DNA from: Saccharothrix sp. NRRL B-16348
GTDB lineage: Bacteria > Actinomycetota > Actinomycetes > Mycobacteriales > Pseudonocardiaceae
DNA: 38,967 bases
Reading direction: 5' to 3'
NCBI RefSeq assembly: GCF_001280085.1
Contig: NZ_LGED01000250.1
Location: 1-38,967, forward strand
Part shown: positions 32,190-38,967 of the stretch, piece by piece
How the letters are laid out: every line of letters starts with the position of its first letter
How positions within the stretch are numbered: position 1 is the first letter of the stretch
Position numbers and translations under genes: made by a program
The notes under the pieces: generated by a model
Databases searched by the model: none
The model's input: only the letters and a program-made list of their open reading frames with translations
What the model was told of the DNA's origin: nothing

Positions 32190-33506
32190 ATGGGTGTCCC
32201 GATGGCGCCCGGCCGCCTGCCATTCCTCGGCCACTCCGTGGCGATGCTGCGCGGACGACAGCGGTTCACCTCATCACTGCGCGATCACGGCGATGTGGTG
32301 CGGGTCGACCTCGGCCCGATGACGACCTATTTCGTGACCACTCCTCAACTTGTGCACCAAGTGCTGGTCACGGACGGTCCGCGGTTCAGCAAAGGGGCGA
32401 TGTTCGACAAGTTCCGCCCTTACGTGGGCAATGGGCTGGTGCTGTCCGACGGCGCGTTCCACCTGCGGCAGCGGCGGATGGTCCAGCCCGCGTTCCACCG
32501 CGACCGGATCGCCCACTACGCGGAGACGATGCAACGCGCGGCGACCGCGTTGACCACGTCGTGGACGCCCGGCGAGGTGCGGGTGGTCGAGGACGACATG
32601 CAGGCCCTGGCCGTCACGGTCGTCGGCGAGGCGCTGTTCTCCACCGAGCTGGGGCAGCGGGCGATCGCCGAGGTGCGGCGGTCGGTGTTCGTGGTGATCA
32701 AGCAGGGCATGGTGCGCGCGCTGTCGCCGTCGTTCGTGGAGAAGCTGCCGCTGCCGGGCAACCGCGAGTTCGACCGGGCCATCGCGCGGATGCGCGCGAT
32801 CGTGCTGGACGTCATCGCGAGCAGGCGGGCCGAGGGCGTCGCCGACCACGGCGACCTGCTGTCGATGCTGCTGCTGGCGCAGGACGAAGCCGGCGACGGC
32901 ATGACCGACCAGCAGACCTACGACGAGGTGCTGACCCTGCTCACCGCGGGCATCGAGACCACGGCGCTGGCGCTGGCGTGGGCGTTCCACGAGGTCGCGC
33001 GGCACCCGGACGTGGAACGACGGCTGGTCGCGGAGTTCGACGAGGTGCTCGACGGGCGCCCGGCGACCTTCGCCGACGTGCCGCGGCTGAAGTACGCGGC
33101 GGCCGTGGTGAACGAGGTGCTGCGGGTGTACCCGCTGTGGATCCTGATGCGCCGGGCCGTCGAGCCGGTCGACCTCGGCGGGGTGCGGTTACCAGTGGGC
33201 GCCGAGGTCATCGTGAGCCCGCACGCCCTGCACCACGACCCGGCGTCCTTCCCCGACCCGCACCGGTTCGACCCCGACCGGTGGCTGTCCCCGTCCGCCG
33301 ACGTCCCGCGCGGGGCCTACATCCCGTTCGCCGCGGGCGCGCGGCAGTGCCTCGGCAACGTGTTCGCGCAGACCGAGGTCGTGATCACCCTCGCCACCGT
33401 GCTGTCGAAGTGGCGGCTCGTCCCGGTGCCCGGCAAGCCCGTGCGCACCAAGTTCACGTCCACCGCCTACCCCAGCGGCCTGCTGATGACGGCGGTGCCC
33501 CGTTGA
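32190..33506 (+). CDS. Cytochrome P450 monooxygenase
   Basis: Heme-thiolate monooxygenase (438 aa). It contains the I-helix oxygen motif LLTAGIETTALALAWAF, the ExxR salt bridge in VVNEVLRVYP and the heme loop FAAGARQCLGNVFAQTE with the proximal Cys. The N-terminus (APGRLPFLGHSV) has no membrane anchor, so the protein is soluble. The overall pattern resembles bacterial P450s acting on terpenoids or fatty acids, but the substrate cannot be told. No ferredoxin or reductase gene is adjacent. ATG 32190 follows GGAGAGGAG. It is divergent from the methyltransferase and co-directional with the secreted hydrolase 85 bases downstream. Confidence 0.92.
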   Translation: MGVPMAPGRLPFLGHSVAMLRGRQRFTSSLRDHGDVVRVDLGPMTTYFVTTPQLVHQVLVTDGPRFSKGAMFDKFRPYVGNGLVLSDGAFHLRQRRMVQPAFHRDRIAHYAETMQRAATALTTSWTPGEVRVVEDDMQALAVTVVGEALFSTELGQRAIAEVRRSVFVVIKQGMVRALSPSFVEKLPLPGNREFDRAIARMRAIVLDVIASRRAEGVADHGDLLSMLLLAQDEAGDGMTDQQTYDEVLTLLTAGIETTALALAWAFHEVARHPDVERRLVAEFDEVLDGRPATFADVPRLKYAAAVVNEVLRVYPLWILMRRAVEPVDLGGVRLPVGAEVIVSPHALHHDPASFPDPHRFDPDRWLSPSADVPRGAYIPFAAGARQCLGNVFAQTEVVITLATVLSKWRLVPVPGKPVRTKFTSTAYPSGLLMTAVPR

Positions 33507-33591
33507 TCTCGAAGTTTGTCGGCCGGTCCCGCGACTGAGGTCGTCGGAACGGCTCGTAGCAGCGGCATCGAACCCAGGAGGTTGTTCAGTC

Positions 33592-34596
33592 GTGCGTTGG
33601 TCGCGTTTGCGGTTGTCCGCGGTCGCCCTGCTCACCGCGTCGGCCGGTCTGCTGCCCGCACCCGCGAGCGCCGCGTCGGTCACGTGCGAGGACTTGCGCG
33701 TGCCGGTGACGGTGCTCGGCACGGCGCACTCCATGCACGGCAGGCTGTGCACGCCGACGGGCGCGTCCACCGTGCAGGTGCTGATCCCCGGCGGCACGTA
33801 CAACAGCTCGTACTGGGACATCGCGTACTCGCCGGACACGCGGTCGTACCGGCAGGCGATGAACCGGGCCGGTGTCGCGACGCTGGCCGTGGACCGGCTG
33901 GGCACCGGGCGCAGCTCGCGGCCGTTGAGCGCGCTGGTGACGGCGTCGACCCAGGCGCACGCCGTGCACCAGGTCGTGCGGGCGGTCCGGCCGCGGTTCG
34001 AGAAGGTCGTCGTCGGCGGGCACTCGATCGGCGCGGCGATGGCGTTGATCGAGGCCGGGACGTACCACGACGTGGACGGCGTGCTGGTCACCGGCTTCAC
34101 GCACCGGATGAACCTCGTCACCGTGGTCCCGGCGTTGGCGGGCATGATCCCGGCGGTGGTCGACCCGCAGCTGCGGCGGTCCGGGCTGGACGTGGGTTAC
34201 CTGACGACGGCGCCCGGCACCCGTTACGGCTCGTTCCACGCGCCGGGGGTGCGGGTGCCCGACGCGATCGGGTTCGACGAGGCCACGAAGGACGTGTTCG
34301 CGGTGTCGGAGGCGGTGGACACGATCACGTTGAACAACGTGGTCATCCCGTTCACGCGGCTGGTCGACGTGCCGGTGATGGTGGTGGTCGGCGCGGGCGA
34401 CACCCACTTCTGCGGCCGACCACTGGGCAGCGACTGCACGTCGGCGGACACCCTGCGCGCCTCGGAGTCCCCGTTCTTCTCCCCCGCCGCCCGCCTGCGC
34501 TCCTACGTGCTGGCCGACTACGGGCACTCCATCAACTACGCCCCCCACGCCGCCGCCTACCACCAAGCCGTCACGACCTGGACCAGCACCCTGTGA
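33592..34596 (+). CDS. Secreted alpha/beta hydrolase
   Basis: Exported hydrolase (334 aa) with a signal peptide (RLRLSAVALLTASAGLL, cleavage near ASA-AS, about residue 28). The mature part is an alpha/beta hydrolase: oxyanion region VLIPGGTYNSSYW, nucleophile Ser in VGGHSIGAAMAL, acid Asp in GAGDTHFC and His in DYGHSINYAPH. Two Cys (HFCGRPLGSDC) may form a disulfide. It is probably an esterase or lipase-like enzyme; the substrate is unknown. GTG 33592 follows AGGAGG with a 10-base gap. A strong terminator follows. Confidence 0.85.
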   Translation: MRWSRLRLSAVALLTASAGLLPAPASAASVTCEDLRVPVTVLGTAHSMHGRLCTPTGASTVQVLIPGGTYNSSYWDIAYSPDTRSYRQAMNRAGVATLAVDRLGTGRSSRPLSALVTASTQAHAVHQVVRAVRPRFEKVVVGGHSIGAAMALIEAGTYHDVDGVLVTGFTHRMNLVTVVPALAGMIPAVVDPQLRRSGLDVGYLTTAPGTRYGSFHAPGVRVPDAIGFDEATKDVFAVSEAVDTITLNNVVIPFTRLVDVPVMVVVGAGDTHFCGRPLGSDCTSADTLRASESPFFSPAARLRSYVLADYGHSINYAPHAAAYHQAVTTWTSTL

Positions 34597-34599
34597 CCA

Positions 34600-34640
34600 C
34601 CGCGTGTCCTACGTTCTCGTTCTGAACGTAGGACACGCGG
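34600..34640. terminator. Strong bidirectional terminator
   Basis: Perfect 17-bp stem CCGCGTGTCCTACGTTC / GAACGTAGGACACGCGG with a 7-base loop between convergent genes ending at 34596 and 34649. It is the longest perfect stem in the window. Confidence 0.92.
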
Positions 34641-34648
34641 GTGGGCGA

Positions 34649-36715
34649 TCAGGTGGCGCGGATGTCGTCCAGGTAGAAGGTGCCGGTCACGACCGGGTTG
34701 GCTGCGGCCTGGTTGATGAAGATGTTGAACTGGGACAGGTTCTTCAGGTCCTCCGGCGTGATCCGCCGGTGCGCGTTGCCGGTGTCCCACGGCGCGGGCC
34801 GCCAGTCCGCGAACGGGATCGTGACGACGCTGGCGGACGTGCCCGCGAGCGACGGGTACGCCTCGTACGCCACCCCGCCGGCGTTGAGCTGCAGCACCAG
34901 CTTGTGGTTCGACCCGTCGGGGCGCAGCCAGAACGACAGGCCGGTGTAGGCCGACCAGTCACCCGAGATCCGCTTGCCGACGCCGGTGTAGGTCTGGAAG
35001 CCGAAGTCGTAGTCGAACTTCAGCGCCTTGCCGCCGTTCTCCGCCGCGAGCGAGATCCGGTTCGTCCCGTACGGGCTGTACTCCGCGCCCAACGCCGTGT
35101 CGTCCACGTGGCCCTCGAAGTCGTCCACGACGCCGGGCGCGAGCGGCGGCTTGGCGCCGAGGATCACGCGGTTCGTCGTGGACAACGCGCCGGTCGCCGT
35201 CAACGCGGTCACCTTGAGCCGCGTGACCTTGTTGGTCAGGTGCTCGGCGCCGATGTGCCAGGTGCCGGTGTGGTAGCCGGTCCGCCGGTCGAGCTTCAGC
35301 GGGTGCTTGGTCGGGTCGTCGCCGACGGTGAAGTGGACGAACGCGTGCTTGGCGTCGAGCAGCCGCACGCGGACCGTGGTGGTCGGCGTGGTGATCCGCT
35401 CGCCGTCCGGCGGCGACACGACGTGCAGGAACGGCTGGTGCGGCTCGGCCTTCACCTTGCGCCCGTAGACGTTCGAGAGGTCGAGCGCCGAGCTGAACAC
35501 CGCGAACGGGTCCTGGTGCAGCCGCTTGAGATCAGGCAGGAGTTCGTGCTCGGGTTCGGTGGCGGTCGCCGGGTACGGCAGGAAGAACTGCTCGGTGCCG
35601 AAGTTCACCCAGGTCAGCATGAACGCGCTGCGGCTCGCCCACGGGTCGGCCTTGATGGCGTCGAACATCGCGGTGAACCAGCTCAGGTTCCCGTTCTGCC
35701 CGTTGGGTTTGAGCGCGCCGCTGATGCCGTACTCGGTGAACGCCGAGACCTTGTCCTTCGACTCGGCGATGCGCGCGATCATGCCGAGGTCGGCGACGAT
35801 CCCGTCCAGCCACTGCTGCGAGGCGTTGCTGCCGTCGTAGTTGTCGATGCCGAACACGTCGATGTAGTTGTCGCCCGGGTACGTGCGCATGTAGACGTCG
35901 TCCACGCCGCCGTAGCCGCCGCCGGGCGAGTACGCGTACAGGAAGTTGTGCACGTCCTTGACGTCGCGCAGGTACTCGACGGTGTACCGGAACAGCTCGA
36001 CGTACTTCGCCGGTGACGCGTGCGCCGCGCCCCACCAGAACCACGAGCCGCTGTTCTCGTGGAACGGCCGGTAGATCATCGGGATCGGGTTGCCGTGGCG
36101 GTCGTCGACCTCGTGCGCGAGGCGGGCGACGCGGTCGAGGTAGGCGTTGAACTCAGCGTGGTGGTCGCCGCCGGGGAGGATGCGGGTGACGACGTCGCCG
36201 TTGGTGTCGTAGAAGTCGCCGCCGGTGACGAAGTTGTCCATGTGGGACGCGAGCGTGTGCACGCCGCCGATCTCGTTGTGCGCGGTCTCGATCAGCTTGA
36301 CGGTGGCCTGGAAGTTCTCCTCGGGGGTCGGGTCGCCCGGGGAGGAGCCGTGGCCGAGGTGGCCGGTGTCCCAGCCGAACAGCGCCGGGTGGTCGCCCAC
36401 GCCCGCCTTGACGTCGGACTTCAGGCCGTCGGTTTCGGTGGGCTCGTCCCAGGTGACGCCGAACTCGGTGGTCTGCTGGTGGCCGAAGAGGACGCCCTTG
36501 CCCTGTTGGGCGCGGAGGTAGGAGAAGAGGGAGCGGGTTTCGGGGGTGGCGTGCGGGTCGGAGATCCGGACGGGTTCGGGTTTGGGGTGCCGGTGGGTGT
36601 CGGTGTACGCCGGTGTGGTGGTGGGTGCGGTGTGGGCGGGTGCGGTGGTCGAGATCAGCAGGGCGGTTACGGCGACGGCGATGGTCAAGTGTCTGGAGGC
36701 TGGGCGTTTCCTCAT
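34649..36715 (-). CDS. Secreted GH26 beta-mannanase with C-terminal carbohydrate-binding module
   Basis: Exported endo-beta-1,4-mannanase-type enzyme (688 aa). A signal peptide (HLTIAVAVTALLIST) precedes a GH26 catalytic barrel (about 50-430): LFGHQQTTEFGVTW, acid/base Glu220 in YRPFHENSGSWFWWG and nucleophile Glu328 in AFTEYGI. A middle beta-sandwich linker (about 445-535) is followed by a C-terminal domain (about 540-688) starting VDDFEGHVDD and ending GTFYLDDI, a CBM11/CIA30-like galactose-binding fold. It is thought to cut mannan or glucomannan backbones outside the cell. The start is ATG 36715 with GAGGG upstream. It lies downstream of a MarR gene on the same strand, with a 112-base gap. 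Confidence 0.9.
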   Translation of the reverse strand: MRKRPASRHLTIAVAVTALLISTTAPAHTAPTTTPAYTDTHRHPKPEPVRISDPHATPETRSLFSYLRAQQGKGVLFGHQQTTEFGVTWDEPTETDGLKSDVKAGVGDHPALFGWDTGHLGHGSSPGDPTPEENFQATVKLIETAHNEIGGVHTLASHMDNFVTGGDFYDTNGDVVTRILPGGDHHAEFNAYLDRVARLAHEVDDRHGNPIPMIYRPFHENSGSWFWWGAAHASPAKYVELFRYTVEYLRDVKDVHNFLYAYSPGGGYGGVDDVYMRTYPGDNYIDVFGIDNYDGSNASQQWLDGIVADLGMIARIAESKDKVSAFTEYGISGALKPNGQNGNLSWFTAMFDAIKADPWASRSAFMLTWVNFGTEQFFLPYPATATEPEHELLPDLKRLHQDPFAVFSSALDLSNVYGRKVKAEPHQPFLHVVSPPDGERITTPTTTVRVRLLDAKHAFVHFTVGDDPTKHPLKLDRRTGYHTGTWHIGAEHLTNKVTRLKVTALTATGALSTTNRVILGAKPPLAPGVVDDFEGHVDDTALGAEYSPYGTNRISLAAENGGKALKFDYDFGFQTYTGVGKRISGDWSAYTGLSFWLRPDGSNHKLVLQLNAGGVAYEAYPSLAGTSASVVTIPFADWRPAPWDTGNAHRRITPEDLKNLSQFNIFINQAAANPVVTGTFYLDDIRAT

Positions 36716-36753
36716 GGTTACCGGCCCTCTCGGCGTTGAGGTTTGTGCGGCAA

Positions 36754-36767
36754 TTAAGCGGTTAAGC
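36754..36767. repeat. TTAAGC direct repeat upstream of the mannanase
   Basis: TTAAGC occurs at 36754-36759 and 36762-36767, 8 bp apart, 39 bases before the GH26 start. It could be a regulator half-site pair; the evidence is slight. Confidence 0.25.
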
Positions 36768-36827
36768 AGGTCCGCGGAAACCGTACGATAGCGCCGTAAG
36801 TTTGGTAAGTGAAGAAACTTGTGGTCC

Positions 36828-37319
36828 CTACTTGTCGTTCAGGGACTCCAGCAGCTGCTTCAGAGTGTCGGCCAGAGCTGTCCGTTCATCCGGTGACAGC
36901 GCGCTGAGCAGCCGGTTTTCTGTTGCGAGGTGGTCGGGCAAGGTCCGGTCGATCAGGTCGCGGCCGGCGTCGGTGAGCGCGACGACCACGCCTCGGCCAT
37001 CGTGCTCGTTCGGCGTTCGCACGACCAGCCCGCGTGCTTCGAGGCGGTCGAGCCGTTGCGTGACGGCACCCGAGGTGACCATCGAGGCCCGCATCAGCTC
37101 GGTCGGGGTCAGCCGGTGCGGCGGCGCGCTGCGGCGCAGGGTGGCGAGGACGTCGAACGACGCCCGGTCCAGGTCGTGCGCGGCGAAGGTCTTGCCCAGT
37201 TCGACGTCCACCAAGCGGGCCAGGCGGCTGAGCCTGCCGATCACCGCCATCGGCGAGACGTCGAGGTCAGGGCGCTGCGCGTGCCACTGACCGAGGACGA
37301 GGTCGACGTGGTCTGCCAT
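36828..37319 (-). CDS. MarR-family regulator
   Basis: A 163-residue winged-helix regulator of the MarR type. Helices include LARLVDVELGKTFAAHDLDR, DNA-binding LTPTELMRASMVTSGAVTQRL and wing LVVRTPNEHDGRGVVVALTD, plus a C-terminal dimerisation helix. ATG 37319 has no Shine-Dalgarno site; TAAGCT lies 6 bases upstream, fitting a leaderless mRNA. It is divergent from the EamA transporter, which it probably represses through the repeats at 37329-37392. Readthrough to the GH26 gene is possible but not required. Confidence 0.9.
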   Translation of the reverse strand: MADHVDLVLGQWHAQRPDLDVSPMAVIGRLSRLARLVDVELGKTFAAHDLDRASFDVLATLRRSAPPHRLTPTELMRASMVTSGAVTQRLDRLEARGLVVRTPNEHDGRGVVVALTDAGRDLIDRTLPDHLATENRLLSALSPDERTALADTLKQLLESLNDK

Positions 37320-37328
37320 CGAACTAGC

Positions 37329-37392
37329 TTAGCGGTGAGGTAAGTCACGGTGGAGATACCTTAGCGATGAGCTACTTTGTCTTAGTGCTAAG
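37329..37392. promoter_or_regulatory. Repeated TTAGCG-type elements in the MarR/EamA gap
   Basis: TTAGCGGTGAGGTA (37329-37342) and TTAGCGATGAGCTA (37361-37374) match at 12 of 14 positions, 32 bp apart. The palindrome CTTAG-TG-CTAAG follows at 37381-37392. The second and third overlap the EamA start region. They are probable MarR sites. Confidence 0.5.
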
Positions 37393-38269
37393 CAAATGGG
37401 TGACCGCGTTCGCCCCCGCCGTGTGGGGCACGACCTACTTCGTCACCACCGAGTACCTGCCGCCGGACCGGCCGTTGCTGGCGGGGTTGCTGCGGGCGTT
37501 GCCCGCCGGGTTGCTGCTGGTCGCGATCACGCGACGACTGCCGCGCGGCGACTGGTGGTGGCGTTCGCTGGTGCTGGGCACGCTGAACATCGGCGTGTTC
37601 CTGCCGTTGCTGTTCCTGGCCGCGTACCGGCTGCCGGGTGGGGTGGCGGCGACGGTCGGAGCCGTGCAGCCGTTGGTGGTGGCGGGGCTGGCGGTGGTGC
37701 TGCTCGGGCAGCGGATGACGACGCGCACGGCACTGGCCGGGGTCGCCGGTGTGGTGGGCGTGGCGCTGTTGGTGTTGCGAGGGGACGCGCGGCTGGACCT
37801 GGTCGGCGTGGCGGCGGCGTTGGGTGGGGCGGTCGTGATGGCGGCCGGGGTGGTGCTGAGCAAGCGGTGGACGACGCCCGCGCCGCTGTTGGCCGTGACG
37901 GGGTGGCAGTTGGTGGCGGGCGGTGTGGTGCTGCTGCCGGTGACGTTGGTGGTCGAAGGGCTGCCGCCCGCGTTGACGGCGGCGAACGTCGGCGGGTTCG
38001 TGTACCTGGGCGTGATCGGCGGAGCGCTGTCATACGCCCTGTGGTTCCGGGGGATTCGGATGCTCGCGGCCACGCAGGTGACGTTCTTGGGACTGCTCAG
38101 CCCGGTCGTGGCGACGGGGGTGGGGTGGCTCGTGTTGAGCCAGGAGTTGACCGCGTTGCAGGTCGTTGGCGCGGCGGTGGTGCTTGGGGCGCTCGTTGTG
38201 GCGCAGAAGAAGAAGGATGAGAAGAAAGGGGAGATGCGTGAGGATCGCGGTGTTCGGAGCGCTCGGTAG
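37367..38269 (+). CDS. EamA/DMT-family transporter
   Basis: A 300-residue drug/metabolite transporter with ten hydrophobic helices in two EamA halves (for example AFAPAVWGTTYFVTTEYLPP in the first and VTFLGLLSPVVATGVGWLVL near the end). Family members export amino acids, metabolites or drugs. Codons end more in G than in C, unlike most neighbours. Start ATG 37367 has GTGGAG 11 bases upstream; in-frame GTG codons just downstream are alternatives. It is divergent from a MarR regulator and overlaps the next gene by 32 bases, so the two are co-expressed. Confidence 0.88.
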   Translation: MSYFVLVLSKWVTAFAPAVWGTTYFVTTEYLPPDRPLLAGLLRALPAGLLLVAITRRLPRGDWWWRSLVLGTLNIGVFLPLLFLAAYRLPGGVAATVGAVQPLVVAGLAVVLLGQRMTTRTALAGVAGVVGVALLVLRGDARLDLVGVAAALGGAVVMAAGVVLSKRWTTPAPLLAVTGWQLVAGGVVLLPVTLVVEGLPPALTAANVGGFVYLGVIGGALSYALWFRGIRMLAATQVTFLGLLSPVVATGVGWLVLSQELTALQVVGAAVVLGALVVAQKKKDEKKGEMREDRGVRSAR

Positions 38270-38831
38270 CGTCGGTCGTCGGGTGGTGGAAGAGGGCCGG
38301 CGGAGGGGGCACGAGGTTGCGGAGGTCAGTCGGAGGGCCGGCGGGGGTGCGGAAGTCGGCGACGCGGGGATGGTCGCGGATGTGGTGAGGCTCAGCGCGG
38401 GGCGGGACGTGGTGATCGGCGCGACGCGGCCGACGCCCGGTCGGGAGGACGAGTTGGTGGCGGCGACGCGGGCGTTGCTCGCCGGGGTGGCGGAGACCGG
38501 GGCTCGGCTGTTGATCGTCGGTGGTGCGGGAAGTCTCGTGACGCCGGCTGGGCACATGGTTCTGGAGGCGCCGGACTTCCCGGTCGAGTTGGGGCCGATC
38601 GCGAGGGCTGGGGCGGAGCAGTTGGAGGTTTGCCGGGCGGATCGTGAGGCGGAGTGGACGTATCTGAGCCCGCCGGTGTTGTTGGAGCCCGGTGAGCGGA
38701 CGGGGGTTTTTCGGGTTGGTGGGGATGAGCAGGTTGGTGAGGTGATTTCGATCGAGGATCTGGCGGTGGCGGTGCTGGATGAGGTGGAGAGGCCCCGGTA
38801 TAGGAGGGGGCGGTTTACGGTTGGGTATTAG
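38238..38831 (+). CDS. NAD(P)-binding atypical SDR (YwnB-like)
   Basis: A 197-residue Rossmann-fold protein: cofactor motif VRIAVFGALGSVGRRVVEE, then VVIGATRPTPGREDELVAAT, LLIVGGAGSLVTPAGH and WTYLSPPVLLEPGERTGVFR. It resembles NAD(P)H-binding epimerase-like proteins such as YwnB; no catalytic Tyr-Lys pair is visible, so the activity is unknown. GTG 38238 follows AAGGGGAG and overlaps the EamA 3' end by 32 bases, pointing to translational coupling. The MarR-EamA-reductase unit may handle one small electrophilic or drug-like compound (inference). Confidence 0.85.
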   Translation: MRIAVFGALGSVGRRVVEEGRRRGHEVAEVSRRAGGGAEVGDAGMVADVVRLSAGRDVVIGATRPTPGREDELVAATRALLAGVAETGARLLIVGGAGSLVTPAGHMVLEAPDFPVELGPIARAGAEQLEVCRADREAEWTYLSPPVLLEPGERTGVFRVGGDEQVGEVISIEDLAVAVLDEVERPRYRRGRFTVGY

Positions 38832-38967
38832 GGGTGGGGGTTGGGGAAGAGATTAAAAGATTAAAAGCGTCCTCGCCGGACGGGCAGATCAGCAGGATGA
38901 CGCCTGGTTTGCGGTTAAGCGCCGGGGCCGTTGTGGTGCGGGTTTCGTGTCATCCCACCGACCTCCC

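Noticed and set aside
38914..38955. GGATGAC...GTCATCC inverted repeat as an insertion-sequence end
   Set aside because: Only 7-bp arms, no transposase and no target duplication; the right side is cut by the window edge.

Overview
The window is high-GC actinobacterial DNA with mostly G or C at third codon positions. Several genes lack a Shine-Dalgarno site but have a -10-like hexamer 6 to 8 bases before the start codon, and transcription units end in long GC stems without a clear T tract. The gene mix (ROK and LacI-type sugar control, secreted mannan-active enzymes, an EphD-like hydrolase/SDR fusion, a DUF574/SAV2177-type methyltransferase, DrrAB-like export, many small one-component regulators) suggests a filamentous soil actinomycete. 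Pseudonocardiales is the best guess, but no marker gene here fixes the genus. I see no transposase, integrase, CRISPR array or phage gene.

Layout. 1-480: end of a surface or secreted Ig-like repeat protein. 730-2619: long acyl-CoA dehydrogenase, followed by tandem hairpins and a tiny ORF or structured RNA candidate (2720-2859). 2853-8443: divergent ROK repressor and very large secreted GH92 alpha-mannosidase with a palindromic operator candidate between them. 8451-10993: CDF metal exporter and EphD-like fusion. 11059-11130: tRNA-Arg(CCG), then a small helical protein. 11860-13053: acyl-CoA-dehydrogenase-fold flavin monooxygenase. 13230-17222: VOC protein, MFS exporter, epoxide-hydrolase-like enzyme, and an SRPBCC/ArsR pair under twin operators. 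17623-19991: hydroxycinnamoyl-CoA lyase-like crotonase overlapping a 4-coumarate-CoA-ligase-like enzyme. 20437-23139: SDR, membrane protein, TetR and an unknown protein. 23201-25715: amidohydrolase and two MerR regulators. 25723-28251: DrrAB-like ABC exporter with a divergent TetR. 28293-31085: DoxX-like protein with an orphan CebR-like box, then a PAS-GGDEF-EAL protein. 31201-34596: methyltransferase, P450 and secreted alpha/beta hydrolase. 34649-36715: secreted GH26 mannanase. 36828-38831: MarR, EamA transporter and NAD(P)-binding protein.

How it works together. Two secreted enzymes, GH92 and GH26, fit use of mannan or mannose-rich glycans. The rest looks like scattered accessory metabolism and detoxification, in which small regulators (ArsR, MerR x2, TetR x2, MarR, ROK) sit beside the transporter or enzyme they probably control. 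Clear palindromic operator candidates lie in several of these intergenic gaps. The most unusual items are the crotonase lacking three active-site residues of true feruloyl-CoA hydratase-lyases, the small ORF/RNA near 2.8 kb, the CebR-like box with no sugar gene beside it, and the PAS-GGDEF-EAL protein with both catalytic halves degraded.
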